Below the pieces are notes generated by a model. The model searched no databases and was not told where the DNA came from. It saw only the letters and a program-made list of their open reading frames with translations. From NCBI GenBank assembly GCA_002415085.1, contig DIBV01000005.1, positions 1 through 64,000 on the forward strand: a stretch of DNA of 64,000 nt, given 5' to 3'. This DNA is from Arsukibacterium sp. UBA5043 (GTDB lineage Bacteria > Pseudomonadota > Gammaproteobacteria > Enterobacterales > Alteromonadaceae). Both the position numbers and the translations under genes were made by a program. This document shows, piece after piece, positions 6,977-14,343 of this stretch (its first letter is position 1; every line of letters begins with the position of its first letter).

Positions 6977-8194
6977 ATGTGTAGCGTTAAATATTTCATA
7001 GTAACTGTTCAGATTACATTGCTGGCATTTGCCGGGTGGGTGAGTGCTGCAGACGCTCCTTATCGTCATGCAGATGAACCTATTGGTACGGTGCGTCAGC
7101 TGTATGATGGCAAGCTTTATCCTGATATCCGGGTAAATACGTTTCGAAACATTGACCGGTTATTTCCAACCCGCACTGTAGCTCGTGGCGCAACGGTTGG
7201 TACGCTACCGGTTAGTGAGCAGCCATTAGAGGCCTTCAGCTACACTGTGGACGACCAACATTACGATTTAATTGACATATTTTCGCTCAATGCCATTAGC
7301 GGTATGTTGATCATTCACAACGGCGAAATACAGTTTGAAAAATATCAATTAGGTAACGATGAGCGTACCCGCTGGATGTCGATGTCGGTGGTAAAGTCGA
7401 TAACGGCAACTTTAATTGGAGCCGCGATACATGACGGTGCGATAAAAAGTATCGACGATCCTATTATCAATTATTTGCCGCGCTTTAAAGACACCGCTTA
7501 CGATGGTGTAACGGTAAAACATTTACTGCAAATGAGCTCGGGTGTGGCCTGGAATGAAACTTATACTGATCCTGCATCAGATCGGCGCCGCATGCTCGAA
7601 GCGCAAATTAGTCAGCAACCCGGTGCAGTACTGGATCTGATGGCTACACTGCCTCGGGCAGCACAACCAGGCAGCCGCTGGAATTACAGTACCGGTGAAA
7701 CCCAGTTGGCCGGAGCATTAGTGCGGGCAGCAACCGGCAAGCCTGTTGCTAAGTATCTGTCTGAAAAAATCTGGTCAAAGGGGATGGAAACAGACGCCAA
7801 CTGGTGGTTGCAATCAGCAGACGGCCTTGAAGTCGGGGGCAGCGGTTTGTCGGCAACCTTACGTGATTACGGCCGCTTCGGTTTGTTTTTACTCAATGAC
7901 GGAGTTATCGACGGCCAACGGTTGTTGCCAGAGGGTTGGATAAAAGCCGCCAGTACCCGTCAGGTTATCGCAGGCGAGCAGGTTAATTACGGATATATGT
8001 TATGGCCGATGCACGGCAACAGTTATGCCGCTGAGGGCATTTTTGGCCAGTACGTATTTGTGGACCCCGATACAAAGCTGGTGGTGGTAATATGGAGTGC
8101 CCAGCCGAAACCGCTCAACAGAGCCGGGCTGGATGAATATAGCTTTTTAAAGGCTCTTTCTGCTTTTTACAGCAGCAAAAACGACCAATCATAA
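6977..8194 (+). CDS. Exported serine hydrolase, beta-lactamase class C / NylB-like
   Basis: 405-residue periplasmic hydrolase with the penicillin-binding-protein fold. A signal peptide (MCSVKYFIVTVQITLLAFA) ends near GWVSAADA. The catalytic SxxK appears in RWMSMSVVKSITATLIG, and the second motif tyrosine in RWNYSTGETQLAG. GGSGLSATLRDYGRFGLF stands where the KTG-type strand lies in class C relatives. These features match 6-aminohexanoate-dimer hydrolase/esterase-like members better than true AmpC, so beta-lactam resistance should not be assumed. The frame is open upstream to 6821, but that would overlap the preceding gene; ATG 6977 begins the signal peptide. Confidence 0.8.
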   Translation: MCSVKYFIVTVQITLLAFAGWVSAADAPYRHADEPIGTVRQLYDGKLYPDIRVNTFRNIDRLFPTRTVARGATVGTLPVSEQPLEAFSYTVDDQHYDLIDIFSLNAISGMLIIHNGEIQFEKYQLGNDERTRWMSMSVVKSITATLIGAAIHDGAIKSIDDPIINYLPRFKDTAYDGVTVKHLLQMSSGVAWNETYTDPASDRRRMLEAQISQQPGAVLDLMATLPRAAQPGSRWNYSTGETQLAGALVRAATGKPVAKYLSEKIWSKGMETDANWWLQSADGLEVGGSGLSATLRDYGRFGLFLLNDGVIDGQRLLPEGWIKAASTRQVIAGEQVNYGYMLWPMHGNSYAAEGIFGQYVFVDPDTKLVVVIWSAQPKPLNRAGLDEYSFLKALSAFYSSKNDQS

Positions 8195-8293
8195 CGGTGG
8201 TTACCTAACTTCTCCGCGATATTAGGGTTGAGCCGGCTGACCAATCAGATTGTGAGATAATTTATATGTTGCTTGAAAACGGGGACACTAACT

Positions 8294-8653
8294 ATGGCTG
8301 ATACTGGCAAAATTAATTATCTGGAAATGCCGGCGCGTGATCTGAGGCAAACCAAAGCATTTTTTAGCACCGTTTTTGGTTGGGCATTTATTGACTATGG
8401 TCCGGACTATGTTGCAATTGCCAACGCCGGAGTTGATGGTGGCTTTTTTAAATCCGACAACGTTGCTACCTGCAGTAATGGCAGTGTGCTAGTGGTGTTG
8501 TACAGTCATGAACTGGAAGTTACCCTGGATAAAGTAACAGCAGCAGGTGGTCTGATTATACAGAATATTTTTTCCTTTCCAGGAGGTCGTCGTTTTCATT
8601 TTACTGATCCTAACGGTAATGAGTTTGCGGTCTGGTCGGACGTCGGTGAGTGA
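8294..8653 (+). CDS. VOC-family (glyoxalase/bleomycin-resistance fold) protein
   Basis: 119-residue vicinal-oxygen-chelate protein. Typical elements are KINYLEMPARDLRQTKAFFSTVF, GWAFIDYGPDYVAI and FSFPGGRRFHFTDPNGNEF, the last being the C-terminal strand with the metal-ligand glutamate position. Members act as lyases, dioxygenases or binding proteins; this small subgroup has no assigned substrate. Start ATG 8294 follows GGGGA with 9 bases between; an in-frame TTG at 8273 is less likely. A cytosolic stress or detoxification role is possible, and wrbA follows about 150 bases downstream. Confidence 0.75.
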   Translation: MADTGKINYLEMPARDLRQTKAFFSTVFGWAFIDYGPDYVAIANAGVDGGFFKSDNVATCSNGSVLVVLYSHELEVTLDKVTAAGGLIIQNIFSFPGGRRFHFTDPNGNEFAVWSDVGE

Positions 8654-8800
8654 TAATACAGTGGCCAGCTTTGGCTTTAGTAATGGTTATTTCAGCGGGT
8701 GCTGAGTGCTGGAAATGGGATCATCTGACATTTAGGCTATGCTCAGAGGGCAACATTATCTTTGTTTTATTGCAGCATCTTTATAAACAGGAGGAGCAAC

Positions 8801-9406
8801 ATGACGAAAATTCTCGTTCTTTACTACAGTATGTATGGTCACGTTGAAACCATGGCACAAAAAATAGCGGAAGGGGCGCGCAGTGTTAGCGGCACTGAGG
8901 TTACCGTTAAACGGGTTCCCGAGCTGATGTCAGAGCAGGACGCAAAAAAAGCAGGCGCTAAACTTGATCAGGCTGCCGAGGTTGCCAGTCCGAATGAGCT
9001 GGCTGATTATGATGCAATTATTTTTGGAACGCCGACCCGCTTTGGTAACATGTGTGCCCAAATGCGCAACTTCTTTGATCAGACCGGCTCGCTTTGGGCC
9101 AATGGTAAACTTATCGGTAAAGTAGGCAGTGTTTTCACCTCTACCGCCACCCAGCATGGTGGCCAGGAAACAACCATCACCTCGATACACACCACATTAT
9201 TGCACCATGGCATGATTATCGTTGGTGTACCTTATTCATGTAAGGAAATGAGTAACATGAATGAAATTACCGGCGGTACTCCTTATGGTGCGAGCACGCT
9301 TGCTGGCAGTGATGGAAAGCGGCAACCGTCTGAAAATGAGTTGAAAATTGCTTATTTCCAGGGCGCTCATGTAGCAAAAATCGCTCAAAAACAAGCAAGC
9401 GGATAA
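8801..9406 (+). CDS. wrbA: NAD(P)H:quinone oxidoreductase, WrbA type
   Basis: 201-residue FMN-dependent quinone reductase that performs two-electron reduction of quinones, avoiding semiquinone radicals. The flavodoxin-like phosphate loop [12 protein letters not shown] is at the N-terminus. The family motifs [21 protein letters not shown] and [12 protein letters not shown] are complete, and the length matches WrbA of about 198 residues. ATG 8801 has a strong AGGAGGAG site; the longer frame from 8762 lacks one. A stem-loop follows the stop. It is transcribed alone, as far as spacing shows. Confidence 0.93.
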   Translation: MTKILVLYYSMYGHVETMAQKIAEGARSVSGTEVTVKRVPELMSEQDAKKAGAKLDQAAEVASPNELADYDAIIFGTPTRFGNMCAQMRNFFDQTGSLWANGKLIGKVGSVFTSTATQHGGQETTITSIHTTLLHHGMIIVGVPYSCKEMSNMNEITGGTPYGASTLAGSDGKRQPSENELKIAYFQGAHVAKIAQKQASG

Positions 9407-9425
9407 GTTAGCTGAGTACGAAAAT

Positions 9426-9452
9426 AGCCGGTGCCTTGTGCCGACACCGGCT
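9426..9452. terminator. Stem-loop between convergent wrbA and PRC-barrel genes
   Basis: AGCCGGTG (9426-9433) pairs perfectly with CACCGGCT (9445-9452) around an 11-base loop. It lies 19 bases past the wrbA stop. The T-tract (TGATATT) is poor, so termination may be partial. The position between two converging genes suits a shared terminator. Confidence 0.55.
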
Positions 9453-9482
9453 TGATATTGATAAACAGTAATTTTTAAGTAA

Positions 9483-10168
9483 TTACATTGAATTCATTTG
9501 ATATTTTTTATGACTGCTAACATCAGTAAGAGATGCAGATGATATCACCTGACCAGACCATTTAACGTGAACTTCATTCACCGGAATAGCCCTGATGTCG
9601 TCTGAAAAGAAGCTGTCGGTAGCCATATCAACCGTGAAATATTTAATCTTACCGGTTTTTGCATCCAGCAGGATATCATCGATTTGACGCATTTGCTGGT
9701 CAGAAAATACGATATATTCATCCAGTATTTTTGAAACCAGACGATACTCTGCCTCTCTTTTCGTTACTTTCAGCTCTGTGGGTTTGCGCTGAGCATTGGT
9801 ATCTTTAACCAGCACCTTCAACGTCCCCCCGGGGTCAGCATTAAAGTTAACATTTGGATTTCAACAAAGCCTTTAGTGCTACTGACCGGGCGAAAAGCGT
9901 TGGATGTTTCGAAAAACAGATATTCAACTGCATCACTGTTTTTGTTAAGCAACACATTTTCTATCCGGCCAAAGGTATTGAGCCCGTTGCTAATATCACT
10001 GTAAATAATATTACTGGCTTTGATCATGTGATCATCAGCGTAATCTGGCAGGTTTGGGGTCGCAGTTGTTGCGTCATCCGCGCAGCGCAGGCTAAACTTA
10101 CGTATGACTAAATCAGTAACTACGATAATCCCAATAAGCACTGTAGAGCCGGTAACAGTAAGTTGCAC
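9483..10168 (-). pseudogene. PRC-barrel protein gene split by a frameshift
   Basis: Two minus-strand frames (10168-9818 and 9821-9483) make sense only when joined. The first carries DDHMIKASNIIYSDISN and IENVLLNKNSDAVEYLFF, a PRC-barrel repeat, and then runs into an unnatural tail (MLTLMLTPGGR). In the next frame the same DNA reads NVNFNADPGGTLKVLVKD and continues with a second PRC-like part (ILDEYIVFSDQQMRQIDDILLDAKTGKIKYF cut short here). The shift lies near 9860-9865, in GAAATCCAAATGTT, and one missing base would restore the frame. There is no -1 slippery heptamer. The N-terminus is also doubtful, since it overlaps the opposite-strand gene at 10104. Intact relatives are exported or envelope proteins of unknown role. 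Confidence 0.65.
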
Positions 10169-10427
10169 TAATTGTCAGGCCTGTTGTTGCCGTTTAGAGG
10201 TAATGATAATTTCGGATACCGGGGTGCCTGCCCGCCATATAGCCACCGACCACTGGGGCGGCCAAACGATGCTACGACTGGCCGATGGCTGGTGTTCTGC
10301 GTTAGACCGCGATACGTATCGCTGTAGCATTTATGAGCAGCGCCCCTGGGTTTGCCGCGAATTTGCTATGGGTTCAGACGACTGTCTGACGGAGCGGGCG
10401 GGGCTGAATTCTGCGCGCCAGCAGTAA
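10104..10427 (+). CDS. YkgJ-family cysteine-cluster protein
   Basis: 107-residue protein of the YkgJ/UPF0153 family, thought to bind zinc or an iron-sulfur cluster. The cysteine cluster CTNCQACCCRLEV opens the domain. RLADGWCSALDRDTYRCSIYEQRPWVCREF is the characteristic second half, with three further cysteines (shown here in part). The function is unproven. The ATG at 10104 has no clear ribosome binding site and lies in the 5' part of the opposite-strand PRC gene. A later non-ATG start near the first cysteine is possible, because homologues often begin close to it. Confidence 0.75.
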   Translation: MTKSVTTIIPISTVEPVTVSCTNCQACCCRLEVMIISDTGVPARHIATDHWGGQTMLRLADGWCSALDRDTYRCSIYEQRPWVCREFAMGSDDCLTERAGLNSARQQ

Positions 10428-10456
10428 CAAATAGCCCACGCTGGCTGGCTTTTTTT
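10417..10456 (+). terminator. Possible terminator after the YkgJ-type gene
   Basis: GCCAGC (10417-10422) can pair with GCTGGC (10440-10445). After a further TGGC comes a run of seven T residues (10450-10456). The stem is short and its loop is 17 bases, so other pairings are possible. The T-run right after the gene is the main support. Confidence 0.4.
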
Positions 10457-10532
10457 GGAACCGAGATTGCAAAACACCCATTTTCTGTTTAGATTGGTTG
10501 GCATAATTAGCAACAGATGGCAGGGAATAACA

Positions 10533-10910
10533 ATGAAAAAATGGTTAGGTGCCGCGGTGGCAGCGTTGATAGTAACTTCACCGGTTCAGGCAGAAACACA
10601 GGATTATAAGCTGATAACCGTTGCCGGTTACCTGAATTTTTATCTGTTGAATATCAATGCTTGTCAGGATTTTCATCCACAAGCTCGTCAGGCAGCTTAC
10701 GATGCGGAACAAAAACTGTACCCGTGGCTGGACAAACTGCACAGCAAACTCGGTGATGGTAAGCAGGTTTCTGAAATAGTACTGAAGCGCCGGGCGATGC
10801 TGAATTCGCAAATTGGTGAAGGCGATTTTACCCTCGATCATTGTCAGGCGATTATCAAAATCTTAAATGAAGATGGTTTAGATAAAACCTTACTGGCAAA
10901 TCTGGACTAA
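10533..10910 (+). CDS. Small exported protein, hypothetical
   Basis: 125-residue protein with a signal peptide (MKKWLGAAVAALIVTSPVQA, cleavage after about residue 20) and a helical periplasmic domain. The mature part has two cysteines (NINACQDF and LDHCQAII) that could form a disulfide, and amphipathic helices such as QAAYDAEQKLYPWLDKLHSK. The family is not recognised. ATG 10533 is chosen because it starts the signal peptide and follows CAGGGAATAACA; the frame is open upstream to 10455 without support. A strong hairpin follows it, so it is probably monocistronic. Confidence 0.65.
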   Translation: MKKWLGAAVAALIVTSPVQAETQDYKLITVAGYLNFYLLNINACQDFHPQARQAAYDAEQKLYPWLDKLHSKLGDGKQVSEIVLKRRAMLNSQIGEGDFTLDHCQAIIKILNEDGLDKTLLANLD

Positions 10911-10951
10911 CACAGGTGTAAGCGGCTACTATTGCCGACATTAAAAAAGAC

Positions 10952-10986
10952 CAACACTGCCGGCGCTTTGCCGGCAGTGTTGTTTT
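10952..10986 (+). terminator. Strong stem-loop before the cobalamin operon
   Basis: CAACACTGCCGGC (10952-10964) and GCCGGCAGTGTTG (10970-10982) form a perfect 13-bp GC-rich stem with a 5-base loop, followed by TTTTC. It fits an intrinsic terminator for the small exported protein gene. It ends only 24 bases before the btuD start, so it may also act as a leader attenuator for the operon. Confidence 0.75.
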
Positions 10987-11010
10987 CGCAGGATAATTCA
11001 GGAGCTGCGT

Positions 11011-11796
11011 TTGCCCCCGGCGTTGTTAAGACTTCATCAGGCTGCCCTTACGATTGATGGCCAATCGATAGTAGCGCCACTTAGTTTAAGCGCAAATAAA
11101 GGTGATTTTATTGGCATTATTGGCCCCAATGGTGCTGGCAAAAGCAGCTTATTGAAGCTGATCAATGGAACGCAGCGTTTAAGCTCCGGTGAGATATTAC
11201 TGCATCAACGCTCGCTGGCTAAATTAAGCGCCCGCCAGCGCGCCTGTAAAATTGCCAGTGTTAGCCAGGTAAGTCCACCCGTGTTTGCATTAACAGTGTA
11301 CCAGGTAGCCGCGATGGGCCTATTACCGCACAAAGGTTGGTTTGATGGCAATAATAGCGATGATGAACAACAAATAGCGCTGGCGTTAACCCAACTGGGT
11401 TTGCAGCACAAAGCACAAGCGCTGGTAGAAACCCTCTCTGGTGGCGAGCTGCAACGGCTTTATCTGGCCCGGGCATTGGTGCAACAAGCTGAGTTGCTGC
11501 TGCTGGACGAGCCGACCAATCATCTTGATGTGTTATATCAACATCAGATTTTACAGTTAAGCCGGGGCCTGGGTAAAACGGTGTTGGCATGTTTACATGA
11601 CCTAAATCTGGCTGCTCGCTATTGTGACAAAATAGCCCTGTTACATCAGGGGCGGTTGCTGGCGTTTGGTAGCCCGGCTGAAGTGTTAACCGCAGCGCAG
11701 CTTAGCCAGGTTTTTCAGCTGCCGTGTGAAGTCAGTGTGCATCCGGTGCACGGGAAGTTGCAAATTACCTTCTTTGCCAGTGGTAGTGCACTATGA
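11011..11796 (+). CDS. btuD: Vitamin B12 ABC transporter, ATP-binding protein
   Basis: 261-residue ATPase that powers cobalamin import through BtuC. Walker A GPNGAGKSS lies at about residues 38-46, the ABC signature is LSGGELQR, Walker B is LLLLDEPTNHLD, and the switch histidine is in CLHDLNLAARYCD. This subgroup (FecE/BtuD-like) also serves siderophores, but the btuC, btuR and btuF neighbours settle the substrate. The TTG start is supported by GGAG 6 bases upstream. Its stop overlaps the btuC start by 4 bases. Confidence 0.9.
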   Translation: MPPALLRLHQAALTIDGQSIVAPLSLSANKGDFIGIIGPNGAGKSSLLKLINGTQRLSSGEILLHQRSLAKLSARQRACKIASVSQVSPPVFALTVYQVAAMGLLPHKGWFDGNNSDDEQQIALALTQLGLQHKAQALVETLSGGELQRLYLARALVQQAELLLLDEPTNHLDVLYQHQILQLSRGLGKTVLACLHDLNLAARYCDKIALLHQGRLLAFGSPAEVLTAAQLSQVFQLPCEVSVHPVHGKLQITFFASGSAL

Positions 11797-12779
11797 AGCG
11801 GTGGCTTATTTTGATGTTAATGCTATTAGCGCTGCTGGCAAGTGGCGTGCTGAGCCTGGCCATTGGCAGTGCCAGTTTAACGATTGCTGAAGTATGGCAG
11901 GCGTTACTGGGCAGTCAGCAAAATCCCCTGGCCAGCACTATTGTCTGGCAGGTGCGGTTGCCGCGTTTGCTGTGTGCCATGTTGGTAGGCGCAGGGCTGG
12001 CGGTAGCCGGTGCGGTGCTGCAAAATGCCAGCCGCAACCCATTAGCGGATCCGTATCTGTTTGGCTTGATGGCAGGCGCAGGCCTGGGAGCCAGCATTGC
12101 CAGCATTTTACTGCCGCCCCATATGTTAAGCCTGGCATTAGCCGCATTTCTGGGAGCATTGTTTGCGGTGGCGCTGGTATTTCTGGTGTGTATGGGCCGG
12201 CAATGGCGAAAAATTGAAATGACGTTGCTGGCCGGGGTGGCGGTGTCGTTTATGCTTAGTGCGATCAGTAGTTTTATTTTGTACTTTGCCGAGCCTTTTG
12301 CCGCCAACAAAGTGATTTTCTGGCTGATGGGCAGTTTAAGTCGTACCGACTGGAGCAGTGTTGCGTTAATAGCACCGGCGGTCAGCGTATTGCTGTTGGT
12401 TGCCCTGATGTTGCGTCGGCAGCTGGACGCTTTGCTGCTAAGTGACGAAAGTGCTCAGACCTTAGGAGTGAATCCAACCCGATTGCGTTTTATCTTATTG
12501 CTGCTAACCGCCCTGGTAACGGCCTGTATTGTTGCACAATGCGGCGGCATAGCATTTGTCGGCTTAATGATCCCGCATCTGGTGCGCTATTTTGTTGGGG
12601 TGACTGCCATCCCGCTATTGCTGGGCTGCACCGTGTTTGGTGCCTTATTTTTGGTCTGGATTGACAACTTAGCCCGTAGTGCTTTGCTAAGCCAGGAGAT
12701 CCCCCTGGGGATAATAACCTCGGTGCTTGGCAGTCTGTTTTTTCTGGTAATTATGCGCCAACGCAGGAGTACAGCATAG
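11793..12779 (+). CDS. btuC: Vitamin B12 ABC transporter, FecCD-family permease
   Basis: 328-residue polytopic inner-membrane permease with about ten hydrophobic segments. Family motifs are VRLPRLLCAMLVGAGLAVAG, ASRNPLADPYLFGLMAGAGLG and GGIAFVGLMIPHLVRYFVG (the coupling-helix region contacting the ATPase), and the C-terminus has IPLGIITSVLGSLFFLVIMR. It starts with an ATGA overlap with btuD and ends 2 bases before btuR, so the genes are translationally linked. The signal-anchor-like start (MKRWLILMLMLLALLASGV) agrees with the chosen ATG. Confidence 0.92.
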   Translation: MKRWLILMLMLLALLASGVLSLAIGSASLTIAEVWQALLGSQQNPLASTIVWQVRLPRLLCAMLVGAGLAVAGAVLQNASRNPLADPYLFGLMAGAGLGASIASILLPPHMLSLALAAFLGALFAVALVFLVCMGRQWRKIEMTLLAGVAVSFMLSAISSFILYFAEPFAANKVIFWLMGSLSRTDWSSVALIAPAVSVLLLVALMLRRQLDALLLSDESAQTLGVNPTRLRFILLLLTALVTACIVAQCGGIAFVGLMIPHLVRYFVGVTAIPLLLGCTVFGALFLVWIDNLARSALLSQEIPLGIITSVLGSLFFLVIMRQRRSTA

Positions 12780-12781
12780 CG

Positions 12782-13435
12782 ATGTCTGATGATAAAAAGC
12801 TAATTGAACAGGAAAGGACCACTGCTAAGGTGGCGGATGAGCAAAACCGGCAGCAGCGGCATAAATTGCGTCAGCAAAAGTTGCAACAACAGGTGCAGCA
12901 GGGCATTGCCAAAGCAACCGCTGAAAAAGGGCTGTTATTGGTTATTACCGGCAATGGAAAAGGTAAATCCACGTCGGGCTTTGGCACGGTAGCGCGCGCT
13001 GTCGGTCATGGCTTAACCGCAGCCGTGGTGCAATTTATTAAAGGCAGCTGGGAGTGTGGCGAGCGTAATTTACTGGCGCAACATCAGGTAGAATTTGCGG
13101 TTATGGCTACCGGTTTTACCTGGGATACCCAGGATAAAGCGGCCGATATCGCTGCAGCTGAACAGGTATGGGCGCGCGCCGAGCAGATGCTGGCCGATCC
13201 GGCTATTGATGTAGTACTGCTGGACGAGCTGACTTATATGGTCAGTTATCATTATATTGAATTGGAACGGATTGTCCGTGCCCTGCAAAACCGACCTGCG
13301 ACGCAGCATGTGGTTATTACCGGCCGCTCCTGTCATCGCACCTTAATAGAGATGGCCGACACGGTCAGTGAAGTTCAGGTGATAAAGCACGCGTTTGATG
13401 CCGGCATCAAAGCACAGCGGGGTATTGACTGGTGA
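12782..13435 (+). CDS. btuR: Cob(I)alamin adenosyltransferase (corrinoid adenosyltransferase)
   Basis: 217-residue CobA/BtuR-type enzyme that transfers the adenosyl group of ATP to reduced corrinoid. The P-loop GNGKGKSTSGFGT lies at about residues 56-68. LLLDEL-type Walker B appears as VVLLDELTYMV, and HVVITGRSC and HAFDAGIKAQRGIDW (C-terminus) are family hallmarks. The N-terminal extension is glutamine-rich and charged (residues 1-45). Placement between permease and binding-protein genes means imported B12 is activated directly. The last 4 bases overlap btuF. Confidence 0.93.
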   Translation: MSDDKKLIEQERTTAKVADEQNRQQRHKLRQQKLQQQVQQGIAKATAEKGLLLVITGNGKGKSTSGFGTVARAVGHGLTAAVVQFIKGSWECGERNLLAQHQVEFAVMATGFTWDTQDKAADIAAAEQVWARAEQMLADPAIDVVLLDELTYMVSYHYIELERIVRALQNRPATQHVVITGRSCHRTLIEMADTVSEVQVIKHAFDAGIKAQRGIDW

Positions 13436-14304
13436 AGAGTCTACTGGTGAAAATGCGGTTTGCTTTTTCTGTGTTTTATCTGATGTTAAGCTTGAGTCCG
13501 GCAACGCTATTTGCAGCAACGCCGAAACCTCAGCAGCAACATGCACCAGAGCAGCGCATTATTGCCCTGGCACCGCATATTACCGAGCTGTTGTATGCAA
13601 TTGGTGCCGGCGGCCAGCTGGTTGGGGTCAGTGCGTTTAGCGATTATCCAAATGCGGCAAAAGCCTTACCGCAGGTGGCAAATTATGCCGGTGTGAACCT
13701 TGAGGCGATATTAGCGTTGCAGCCTGATCTGGTGATTGCCTGGAAAACCGGCAATGTGGCAGCGGACATCAGCCGCTTGCAGCAGTTTGGTATTAATGTG
13801 GTGTATTCCGATCCAATCCAGATCAGTGATATTGCCGATGAGTTGCGGTATCTGGGCCACGTTACTGGACATCAGCAACAAGCGGAGGCAGTGGCAACGG
13901 ATTTTGAGCGGCAACTTGCTGATATTAAATCCGAATATAACAATAGGCCCAGGTTAAAGGTGTTTTTCAGTATGGGTACGGAGCCGCTTACTTCAGTAGC
14001 TAATCAGGCCTGGCCAGCACAGGCCATGGCACTGTGCGCGACAGACAATATTATTGCCAATGCCAGCAATGATTATCCTCAGCCCAGTCTGGAGCAGGTA
14101 TTAGCAGCCCAGCCCGAGGTAATTATTCAGGCCACAGCTGGCGCTAAACCTGCTGATATCGGTTTCTGGCAAGCTTACCCGGTAATACCTGCAGTAATGC
14201 TTGGCCAGTTCGTTACGGTAGATGCCGATCTGTTGTATCGCACCAGCCCGCGCACGTTGAGTGGAATTCGGCAATTATGTCAGGGCCTGGATCGGTACCG
14301 TTAA
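13432..14304 (+). CDS. btuF: Periplasmic cobalamin-binding protein
   Basis: 290-residue substrate-binding protein of the BtuF/helical-backbone family. A signal peptide follows the start (MRFAFSVFYLMLSLSPATLF, counted from the internal ATG at 13453). The mature part begins ...RIIALAPHITELLYAIGAGG, the typical first lobe, followed by VGVSAFSDYPNAAKALPQV and LEAILALQPDLVIAW, which are the corrinoid-binding family signatures. It would deliver B12 from the outer-membrane receptor to BtuCD. GTG 13432 overlaps the btuR stop (GTGA). ATG 13453 is an alternative start giving a shorter signal peptide. No btuB is visible in the window. Confidence 0.9.
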   Translation: MKSLLVKMRFAFSVFYLMLSLSPATLFAATPKPQQQHAPEQRIIALAPHITELLYAIGAGGQLVGVSAFSDYPNAAKALPQVANYAGVNLEAILALQPDLVIAWKTGNVAADISRLQQFGINVVYSDPIQISDIADELRYLGHVTGHQQQAEAVATDFERQLADIKSEYNNRPRLKVFFSMGTEPLTSVANQAWPAQAMALCATDNIIANASNDYPQPSLEQVLAAQPEVIIQATAGAKPADIGFWQAYPVIPAVMLGQFVTVDADLLYRTSPRTLSGIRQLCQGLDRYR

Positions 14305-14343
14305 CCAAGGCGGGTACCACATAGCAGCCGCAGTAACTACCCG

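Noticed and set aside
6977-8194. Annotation as an AmpC beta-lactamase
   Set aside because: It has SxxK but the other motifs (YST and GGSGL) fit NylB/esterase-like hydrolases better, so resistance cannot be claimed.
10911-11010. Cobalamin riboswitch before btuD
   Set aside because: The space is too short and no B12-box-like sequence was found; only a simple hairpin is present.
12996-13546. Frames overlapping btuR/btuF on both strands
   Set aside because: They conflict with well-conserved domains of the cobalamin genes and lack ribosome binding sites.
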